A DNA stretch of 6,232 nt from RGIG250 sp964540025 (GTDB taxonomy: Bacteria; Bacillota; Negativicutes; Selenomonadales; Selenomonadaceae). The notes under the pieces were generated by a model. The model saw only the letters and a program-made list of their open reading frames with translations. It did no database searches and was not told where the DNA came from. Shown here piece by piece: positions 1 to 5,254 of the stretch. The first letter of the stretch is position 1. Each line of letters begins with the position of its first letter. Location: NCBI GenBank assembly GCA_964540025.1, contig CAZIKQ010000075.1, positions 1 through 6,232 on the forward strand, written 5' to 3'. A program made the position numbers and the translations under genes.

Positions 1-88
1 GCCGGAGGGGTGACAGACTAGGCGAACGGTTTATATTTTCACCCCTCAGTCGCTTCCAGCGACAGCTCCCCTAAAGGGGAGCCTGCAC
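1..88. repeat. composite palindromic repeat, copy 1 (left part outside window)
   Basis: This is the right-hand part of the element seen complete near 1709-1824. Modules in order: the last bases of a GGCGGC/GCCGCC hairpin (1-3); GAGGGGTGA (5-13) pairing with TCACCCCTC (39-47) around a variable 25-base insert; a hairpin GTCGCT/AGCGAC (49-54 with 58-63); and a hairpin GCTCCCC/GGGGAGC (65-71 with 76-82, loop TAAA). The first 17 bases match 1741-1757 exactly. The 49-63 hairpin differs from copy 2 in its stem bases yet stays fully paired, which suggests selection on structure. No protein is encoded. It could be a REP- or MITE-like element, or a structured RNA/terminator at an operon boundary. Confidence 0.8.
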
Positions 89-263
89 CATTTTCCCCGG
101 CAGCGGCTATCATCCCACTGCATTTCAACAAATTTTGTGCAAAAGCCGGGGTAAACCGGTGGATATTGTGGATAAAAATGTGGATAACTGGGGAAAATCC
201 CCTCGTTTATCCACAAAATTTGCCAAATACTCAGAAACAGACGGTTAAACAGGAGGCAGACCC
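89..263 (+). promoter_or_regulatory. trkA upstream region (no gene), with inverted repeats
   Basis: This non-coding leader leads into trkA. It contains an 11-base inverted repeat, CAAATTTTGTG (129-139) and CACAAAATTTG (212-222), which flanks a DnaA-box cluster described separately. A GGGGA-AAA-TCCCC palindrome lies at 190-202. The Shine-Dalgarno AGGAGG (251-256) sits 7 bases before the GTG start. A TTGCCA -35-like hexamer at 220-225 has no convincing -10 partner, so I do not assign a promoter. Confidence 0.6.
158..215. promoter_or_regulatory. DnaA-box cluster (three perfect boxes)
   Basis: Three exact copies of the DnaA box TTATCCACA lie within 49 bases. Two are on the minus strand (TGTGGATAA at 167-175 and 179-187, 12 bases apart start to start) and one is on the plus strand (207-215). 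Two 7-of-9 matches sit beside them, at 158-166 and 136-144. Boxes 2 and 3 face each other around the GGGGA/TCCCC palindrome, so 179-215 is a large imperfect inverted repeat. DnaA boxes of this quality mark replication origins, DnaA titration sites or DnaA-controlled promoters. Which of these applies cannot be decided here. No replication gene lies in the window, but the DNA to the left is unseen. An alternative is that the paired arms followed by a T-run on the minus strand act as a leftward terminator. Confidence 0.65.
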
Positions 264-1613
264 GTGCGAGTTGTTATTATCGGAGCCGGCAAGCTGGGCT
301 ACAGCATTGCCGAGCTAATGAGCAATGAGCAGTACGACGTGGTGTTTATCGACCGGGATGAACAGCGGCTGGAGGAAGCCAAAAGCACCCTCGACGTTCT
401 CACCATCTGCAGCGCCGCCACCAGCCAATCCCTTTTCCTCGACCTGGATGTAAAGGGGGCCGACATGGTTATCGCCGTTACTGACAGCGACGAAACAAAC
501 ATGGTGGCCTCGCTCATGGCGAAGCACTTCGGCATCCGCCACACCGTAGCCCGCATCCGGGACGCCCAGCTGCTCCAGGATGGCCAGGAATTTCTGAAAA
601 AAAGCTTCCAGATAGACCAGATAATCAATCCGGAGCTGATTACCGCCCGGGAAATCCGCCGGGATATCATGACCCCCGCCGCCCTTGACGTGGAGGATTT
701 TGCCGGGGGAAAGGTCCGGCTTTTCGAGGCAAAAATCAGGCGCGGCTCCAAATTTTCCGGGGTCATGCTGAAAGATCTGCACCTGCCGAAAAATGTGCTG
801 GCGGCCATGATTTTCCGGGACAATCACATGATTATCCCCCACGGCAGCGACGCCCTCCGCCCCGGGGACAACGCTTATTTCGTCGGCGATCCCGTCTCCA
901 TCGAGCAAGTCAGCAGCAACTTCGTCCAGCGGACGGCCAAGAAAATCAACCGGGTGCTCATCGTGGGAGCGGGCCGTACCGGCCGGGCCCTGGCGAAAAT
1001 GCTGGAGGACGAGGGCCTCCGGGTAAAGATCATCGACAGCGATCCGGACCGGTGCCAGCTGGCCGCCGACCAGCTGAAAAAAGCCCTGATTATCCACGGC
1101 GACGCCTCCAATATCGACCTCCTGAACACCGAAGGGGCCGGGGACTCCGACGTAGCCATCTGCCTCACGGAGGACGACAAGCTGAACCTGATGCTGGCCC
1201 TGCTCCTGAAGCACATGGGAGCGGAGAAAACAGTAGTCCGGATCGCCCGCAGTGAATACACCGGGCTCATGAAGAAGGTGGGGGTGGATATCGCCGTATC
1301 CTCCCGGCTCCTGTCCGCCGCCGAAGTCCTCGCCTTTGCCCGCCGGGGGGGCGTCGTGTCCGTATCCTTTTTGGAGGGGGCCAAGGCGGAGGCGGTGGAG
1401 GTAAAGGTCCAGCGGGGCGCTCCCGTTATCGGCAAATCCCTCTCCATGGCCCAGCTGCCCAGGGAATGTCTCGTCTGCTCCGTGGTAAAGGACGGGGAGG
1501 CCCAAATCGCCCGGGGCAGCACGGTGCTGTCCGCCGGGGATACCGTCATCCTCATCCTCGATACCCGTTACTCCAATCAGGTGATGGAATACTTCAAGGG
1601 CAGCAAGACATGA
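264..1613 (+). CDS. trkA: Trk system potassium uptake regulator TrkA
   Basis: This 449-residue cytosolic regulator gates TrkH potassium channels in response to nucleotides (NAD(H) or ATP/ADP in the family). It has the usual TrkA architecture of two tandem RCK units. RCK-N1 spans about 1-130, with the Rossmann loop GAGKLG (7-12), acidic residue D30 at the end of strand 2, and the conserved VTDSDETNMVA stretch (72-82). RCK-C1 spans about 140-222. RCK-N2 starts near 229 with GAGRTG (235-240), acidic D258/D260 and HGDAS (278-282). RCK-C2 spans about 365-446. Length is close to the E. coli protein (458). The start is GTG, chosen because AGGAGG lies 7 bases upstream and the Rossmann strand begins at once. 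It lies upstream of two trkH genes but is separated from them by 366 bases of repeats, so it may not be strictly co-transcribed. No frameshift or missing domain is seen. Confidence 0.95.
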   Translation: MRVVIIGAGKLGYSIAELMSNEQYDVVFIDRDEQRLEEAKSTLDVLTICSAATSQSLFLDLDVKGADMVIAVTDSDETNMVASLMAKHFGIRHTVARIRDAQLLQDGQEFLKKSFQIDQIINPELITAREIRRDIMTPAALDVEDFAGGKVRLFEAKIRRGSKFSGVMLKDLHLPKNVLAAMIFRDNHMIIPHGSDALRPGDNAYFVGDPVSIEQVSSNFVQRTAKKINRVLIVGAGRTGRALAKMLEDEGLRVKIIDSDPDRCQLAADQLKKALIIHGDASNIDLLNTEGAGDSDVAICLTEDDKLNLMLALLLKHMGAEKTVVRIARSEYTGLMKKVGVDIAVSSRLLSAAEVLAFARRGGVVSVSFLEGAKAEAVEVKVQRGAPVIGKSLSMAQLPRECLVCSVVKDGEAQIARGSTVLSAGDTVILILDTRYSNQVMEYFKGSKT

Positions 1614-1708
1614 TTCCTGCCGATACAATAACGGCCCTTCAGGAAAAACACACACCTGAATGCCCCTTCAGCTGCTCATGGGACCTCAATGGGGAGCCAC
1701 ACCATAAA
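1614..1708. other. trkA 3' region with a possible degenerate repeat remnant
   Basis: No gene is seen here. Just after the trkA stop, TTCCTG (1614-1619) can pair with CAGGAA (1640-1645), with CCG/CGG inside. No T-tract follows, so it is not a standard terminator. Bases 1685-1702 (CTCAATGGGGAGCCACACC-like) resemble the right end of repeat copy 1, near 72-88, with the left arm decayed. I read this as a possible remnant of the same repeat family. Confidence 0.35.
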
Positions 1709-1824
1709 GCCTCCCCTGTAGGGGAGGTGGCGGCGTAGCCGCCGGAGGGGTGACAGATTAAGCGAGCGGCTCGTCATATCACCCCTCAGGCTCCTGCGGA
1801 GCCAGCTCCCCTGTAGGGGAGCCT
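1709..1824. repeat. composite palindromic repeat, complete copy 2
   Basis: This element is built from five consecutive inverted repeats: CCTCCCC/GGGGAGG (1710-1716 with 1721-1727, loop TGTA); GGCGGC/GCCGCC (1729-1734 with 1738-1743); GAGGGGTGA/TCACCCCTC (1745-1753 with 1779-1787, 25-base insert); GGCTCC/GGAGCC (1789-1794 with 1798-1803); and GCTCCCC/GGGGAGC (1805-1811 with 1816-1822, loop TGTA). The first and last hairpins share an identical 16-base palindrome (1711-1726 and 1806-1821), which also occurs at 6167-6182. It lies between trkA and trkH1. As RNA it would fold into a chain of strong stems, which could attenuate transcription, protect mRNA ends or set different expression of trkA and trkH. 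No T-tract follows the stems. Confidence 0.85.
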
Positions 1825-1839
1825 ATGAGATGGATTAGC

Positions 1840-1890
1840 GGTTGCCCCTTTCAGGGGCTAAGCGCTCACGCCAACCTACAGGGGAGCCTG
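1840..1890. repeat. degenerate or related repeat module, apparently inverted
   Basis: GCCCCT/AGGGGC forms a hairpin (1844-1849 with 1853-1858). CCTACAGGGGAG (1875-1886) is the reverse complement of the first 12 bases of the palindrome in copy 2. Read on the minus strand, the block begins like the left end of the complete repeat and then diverges. It looks like a decayed or alternative copy lying next to copy 2 in the opposite orientation. Confidence 0.5.
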
Positions 1891-1964
1891 CTAAACCGAT
1901 CAGAGGTTTCCCCCGATAATCAAATCTTCACATCCAACGCTCACAAACCCTTATCCCCGTTCAG

Positions 1965-1982
1965 AAAGGAGGCGCCGATACG
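1965..1982 (+). promoter_or_regulatory. trkH1 ribosome binding site and inferred ACG start
   Basis: A strong Shine-Dalgarno, AAAGGAGG (1965-1972), is followed 7 bases later by ACG (1980-1982) in the trkH1 frame. That frame is open back to a TAA at 1917-1919 but contains no ATG, GTG or TTG between 1920 and 2006. The next usual start, TTG at 2007, is 34 bases past the Shine-Dalgarno and would remove nine residues that align with the start of the downstream paralog. Confidence 0.65.
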
Positions 1983-3602
1983 GATTATCGTCTTATTGCC
2001 GGAATTTTGGGGCGGCTTATCGGCTTTGCTTCCCTCAGCCTGCTGATTCCCCTGGCCTATGCCCTTTACGACGGCTCCACCGCCTATGACGGCAGTAAAT
2101 TTATCGGCGCCGCCTGGGCCGCCAGCGGTCTGCCGGCCTTTGCCACCACCCTGGCGGTTTCTCTCGCCCTGGGAATCGTCCTCATTGCCACCGGCGCCTA
2201 CCGTCGGGGGGTGCTTCCCATTGGGGAAGGCTCCATTCTGCTGGCTCTCTTTTTTTCCTATATGACTGTCTTTGGTATGCTCCCCTACTACAGCTCCGGG
2301 CGGTTTGACCTGCTTGACGCCTTTCTGGAAAGCGTCTCCGGCTTCACCACCACGGGGATGACCATCCTGCCGGGGGATGTTCCCCCGGCCTTCGTCCTGT
2401 GGCGTTCCCTGACCCAGTGGCTGGGAGGACTGTCCATTCTGGTGGCCTTTTTCACCGTTCTCTTTCCCCTGGGCGGGGCTTTCGGCCTGGTTCTCCCTGA
2501 GGGAAGCCGGGCTCCTGTATCGAGGCGGCTTTCCTCCATCAACCGCCTGGCCCTCCGGGTGGCTCTCACTTACCTGATGGTCACCGCTGTCCTGATAGTA
2601 ATTTTCCGTTTGGCGGGGGCGGGTTTTTTTGATGCCGTCAATCTGGCCTTTGCGGTGATTTCCTCCGGGGGAACCCACAATACCCTTGAGCCCGGCCTGA
2701 TAAACGACAGCATTATGACGACGGCCCTCATGGTGGGAATGCTGTTTTCCTCCGGAAATTTTCTCCTGTACCATGAGGCCTTCCGCCGCCGCAATCCCAT
2801 AAATCTTTTCCGTTACGCGGAGCATCGTATTTTTCTGATAACCGTCCTTGCCGTCGGCCTTCTGATGGGATTTTCCCTTTGGGCCCACGGAGTGTACGAT
2901 TTCCTTCACGCTCTGCACCGGGGGCTCTTTGAGGCGGTTTCCTTCGCCACCACCACCGGCATATCCACCGCCGAGTACCTGCCCTGGCCCCCCTTTGCCC
3001 GCCTTTGTATGCTGCTGCTGGCTTTTACCGGCGGCTGTATCGGCTCCGCCTCCGGGGGGTTGAAGGTTGCCCGGATGGTAATCATGCTGAAGGCCCTCTG
3101 GGGAGAGGTAAAAAAGACTCTCCATCCCCAGGCGTTTATTCCGGTATACCTGGGGCGGCGGCCGGTGGATCCCGTCGTCGTCAACCGGGTCATGAGTTTT
3201 TTCTTCCTGTACATATCCGTGCTTTTCAGCGGGGTTTTCCTCATTTCCCTGGTGAGCGATCTGTCCCTGATGGAGTCCCTCATGCTGGGAGTCTCCTGCC
3301 TTTCCAGCATAGCGTCCGCCGCGAAACTGGCGGGAGCCTCCGCCGCATTCAGCGGCTATCCGCCCCTCTTGAAGCTGGTCTGCGCCCTCCTGATGCTCAT
3401 CGGCCGGCTGGAGGTGTTCGCCTTTTTCCTGCTCTTCGGGGCAGCGAAGCATTCCGGTGACCGGGAAAAGGGTCAGGGCCGCCGCAGCAGGGCAGGGGAG
3501 AGAAAGGTGAGAAGCCTCCGGGATATCAGAGACGCCAGCACCCTGTCCGATTCCCAAAGCGGCAGCTTCCTGGGCCGCCTGCTGAAAGGTGGCAGAAAAT
3601 GA
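1980..3602 (+). CDS. trkH: atypical TrkH-family potassium transporter subunit (first paralog)
   Basis: This predicted membrane subunit of a Trk K+ uptake system has 540 residues if read from ACG at 1980, or 531 from TTG at 2007. ACG is preferred because of the Shine-Dalgarno spacing and because DYRLI..ILGRL then aligns without gaps to the N-terminus of the downstream TrkH. It has the TrkH fold of repeated helix-pore-helix units. Using ACG numbering, P1 is GFTTTGMT (around 121-128), followed by the conserved WRSLTQWLGG. P2 is SSGGTHN (228-234). P3 is TTTGISTAEY (324-333). The helix-end motif GRLEVF is at 475-480. P4 reads IASAAK (444-449) where TrkH proteins normally have a VGPGFG-like filter, so the glycines are lost and a lysine is present. 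A basic tail of about 50 residues follows, and the usual TPxFW ending is absent. It may be a divergent, regulatory or heteromeric subunit. The frame is intact throughout, arguing against a pseudogene. Confidence 0.88.
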   Translation, partial: TDYRLIAGILGRLIGFASLSLLIPLAYALYDGSTAYDGSKFIGAAWAASGLPAFATTLAVSLALGIVLIATGAYRRGVLPIGEGSILLALFFSYMTVFGMLPYYSSGRFDLLDAFLESVSGFTTTGMTILPGDVPPAFVLWRSLTQWLGGLSILVAFFTVLFPLGGAFGLVLPEGSRAPVSRRLSSINRLALRVALTYLMVTAVLIVIFRLAGAGFFDAVNLAFAVISSGGTHNTLEPGLINDSIMTTALMVGMLFSSGNFLLYHEAFRRRNPINLFRYAEHRIFLITVLAVGLLMGFSLWAHGVYDFLHALHRGLFEAVSFATTTGISTAEYLPWPPFARLCMLLLAFTGGCIGSASGGLKVARMVIMLKALWGEVKKTLHPQAFIPVYLGRRPVDPVVVNRVMSFFFLYISVLFSGVFLISLVSDLSLMESLMLGVSCLSSIASAAKLAGASAAFSGYPPLLKLVCALLMLIGRLEVFAFFLLFGAAKHSGDREKGQGRRSRAGERKVRSLRDIRDASTLSDSQSGSFLGRLLKGGRK

Positions 3603-5059
3603 ACATCCGGCTTGTAGTTCACTATCTTGGCAGGCTGGCCACCGGTCTCAGCCTGCTGATGATCATTCCCGCCCTGATCGCCATTCTCCACGGGGAAAGC
3701 GACGGGGTCGCCTTCATCGTCTCCTGCGGAATTTCCTTTATCCTGGGCATAAACATGAAAACGTGGGGCCGCAACGGCCCCGGTCCGGTTACCGAGCTGT
3801 CAATGCACGACAGCGTCGCCATCACGGCCCTCGGCTGGCTACTGGTAAATATTCTGGGGACCTTTCCCTACATTCTCTCCGGCTATCTGGGAATCCTGGA
3901 CGGCATATTTGAAACGGCGGCGGGCTTCACCGGCTGCGGCGGCACGGTCTTTCCCGACCTGTCCGGACTCCCCCATTCCCTCCTTTTCTGGCGCTCCCTG
4001 ACCCAGTGGCTGGGGGGCCTGGGGATCATCGTCATCTTCGTGGCCCTGCTGCCTCAGACGGGGCACAGCGCCCTGCAGCTCTACCAGGCGGAAACCTCCC
4101 GGATATCCTCGGGCCGCCGCCGCCCCCGCCTGCAGGAAATGGTGCTGGTAATCTTCAATATTTATCTTTTGTTCACGATTCTGGCCGGAGCCGTCTACTG
4201 GCTGGCGGGCATGGAGTTCTTCGCGGCTTTGAACCACGCCATGACCACTATTTCCACCGGCGGTTTCTCCGTCTACAACGAGTCCATCGCCTACTATGAC
4301 AGCCCGGCGGTAGAAGGGGCGGTGATTTTTTTCATGGTGCTGTCCGGCGGAAACTTCAACCTCTACTACCATGCTTACAAGAACGGCCTCCAGGTCCTGT
4401 GGAAGGATACGGAGTTCCGGACTTACCTGGGGATTCTGGCCTCTGCCACGGTATTTATCGCCCTTTCCCTCGTGAATGCCCTTGATTTTTCTCCGGGAGA
4501 AGCCTTGCGGGAAGCGGCCTTTGTGGCCACGGCCCAGGCCTCCGCCGGGTTTTCGGCCTTCGATTATGAGCATTGGCCGGCCTCCCTCCAGTGCGTGCTG
4601 GTGCTGCTGATGCTCTTCGGGGGCTGTTCCGGCTCCACCACCGCCGGTCTCAGGATTTCCCGCCTCATCCTGCTGGTAAAAATGGTCGCCCGCTCCGTGG
4701 AAATATCCATCAATCCCCGGGTCCACAAGGCCATCACGATCAACGGCCAGCGGATTGACGACAGCGTCCTCTACGGCGTCGGCCGGTTTTTCTTTCTGTA
4801 TATGTTCTTTCTGGCCCTCTGGACCCTCCTGTACACCCTGGACGGCATGAAGCTCTACGACAGCCTGGGACTGTCCCTGGCCTCAATGACCACCGTGGGC
4901 CCCGGCTTCGGCCTGGTGGGCCCCACGGAAAGCTACGCGGGCCTCTCCACCTGGTCAAAAATCGTCACCCTCCTGGCCATGCTCATGGGAAGGCTGGAAA
5001 TGTTTTCCATCCTGGCTCTCTTTACCCCCGAGTTCTGGCATAGGGACCGGGGCTGGTAA
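3599..5059 (+). CDS. trkH: TrkH potassium uptake channel subunit (second paralog)
   Basis: This 486-residue integral membrane subunit conducts K+ under TrkA control. Its length and ending (GRLEMF at 464-469, then FTPEFW at 475-480) match the E. coli TrkH pattern (483 residues). Pore loops: P1 GFTGCGGT (109-116), followed by WRSLTQWLGG (131-140); P2 STGGF (219-223); P3 ASAGF (314-318), followed by DYEHWP; P4 TVGPGFG (432-438). All four filter glycines are present, though P1 and P3 lack the common Thr-Thr before glycine. The motif LQLYQAE (159-165) after P1 is typical of TrkH. The ATG overlaps the stop of the upstream paralog in ATGA (3599-3602), and AAAGGTGG (3585-3592) precedes it, which indicates co-transcription and probable translational coupling. 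This is the more conventional of the two channels. No break is seen. Confidence 0.94.
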   Translation: MNIRLVVHYLGRLATGLSLLMIIPALIAILHGESDGVAFIVSCGISFILGINMKTWGRNGPGPVTELSMHDSVAITALGWLLVNILGTFPYILSGYLGILDGIFETAAGFTGCGGTVFPDLSGLPHSLLFWRSLTQWLGGLGIIVIFVALLPQTGHSALQLYQAETSRISSGRRRPRLQEMVLVIFNIYLLFTILAGAVYWLAGMEFFAALNHAMTTISTGGFSVYNESIAYYDSPAVEGAVIFFMVLSGGNFNLYYHAYKNGLQVLWKDTEFRTYLGILASATVFIALSLVNALDFSPGEALREAAFVATAQASAGFSAFDYEHWPASLQCVLVLLMLFGGCSGSTTAGLRISRLILLVKMVARSVEISINPRVHKAITINGQRIDDSVLYGVGRFFFLYMFFLALWTLLYTLDGMKLYDSLGLSLASMTTVGPGFGLVGPTESYAGLSTWSKIVTLLAMLMGRLEMFSILALFTPEFWHRDRGW

Positions 5060-5210
5060 ATAAGCTTGCGCAACAAAATTCCCGCGGCAATTTCATCATA
5101 AAATTTACGTAAAAATATGTATGTCGCCATTATTTACATAAAATTTCTGAATTTTTCTCCCCGCAAAGAGGAAGAAAAAACGCCTGTCGCATTCTCCTGA
5201 ACAATGACGT
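5060..5210. promoter_or_regulatory. AT-rich intergenic region with operator-like repeats
   Basis: This is a sharp AT-rich drop between trkH2 and the kinase gene. CATAAAATTT occurs twice in direct orientation (5097-5106 and 5137-5146), exactly 40 bases apart, or about four helical turns. TTTACGTAAA (5104-5113) is a perfect 10-base palindrome. TTTACATAAA (5133-5142) matches it with one change. AAATTTCTGAATTTT (5142-5156 region) is a loose palindrome. The arrangement fits a regulator binding site upstream of the kinase promoter, but I cannot name the regulator. No clear intrinsic terminator for trkH2 is visible. Confidence 0.45.
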
Positions 5211-5248
5211 TATAATTTCTCGATAATTTTTCCAACTTTCACGAGGTG
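5211..5248 (+). promoter_or_regulatory. kinase promoter -10 box and ribosome binding site
   Basis: TATAAT (5211-5216) is a perfect -10 hexamer placed 38 bases before the ATG. The -35 region (about 5186-5193, GTCGCATT) is a poor match, so an activator or the upstream repeats may matter. The Shine-Dalgarno GAGGTG (5243-5248) lies 6 bases before the ATG at 5255. The GTG at 5246-5248 lies within this Shine-Dalgarno and is therefore an unlikely start. Confidence 0.6.
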
Positions 5249-5254
5249 CAAACC

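Noticed and set aside
315..1655. Long antisense open frame opposite trkA (about 446 codons)
   Set aside because: It mirrors trkA almost completely, has no recognisable domains, and is expected from GC-rich third positions. TrkA on the plus strand matches its family end to end.
1915..1920. GATAAT as a -10 box for trkH1
   Set aside because: No acceptable -35 is found at 16-18 bases upstream, so promoter assignment is not supported.
1825..2046. Small plus-strand frame between trkA and trkH1
   Set aside because: It begins inside the repeat. Its apparent GGGGAG ribosome site is part of a hairpin, and the frame runs through the trkH1 ribosome site into the gene in another frame.
1941..3557. Long antisense open frame opposite trkH1 (about 538 codons)
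   Set aside because: The product is Gly/Gln/Lys-rich low-complexity sequence without a domain. The plus strand encodes a clear membrane protein.
3839..4726. Antisense open frame opposite trkH2
   Set aside because: It is a shadow of a well-supported TrkH gene, with no ribosome binding site or family motif considered convincing.
5142..5156. CodY-box-like sequence
   Set aside because: It matches the motif only loosely (about 12 of 15) in an AT-rich spacer, and I cannot tell whether the organism has CodY.
5152..5180. Possible terminator hairpin after trkH2 (TTTTTCT with AGAAAAA)
   Set aside because: The stem is AT-rich with bulges and the T-run is in the left arm, not after the stem, so it does not fit an intrinsic terminator on either strand.
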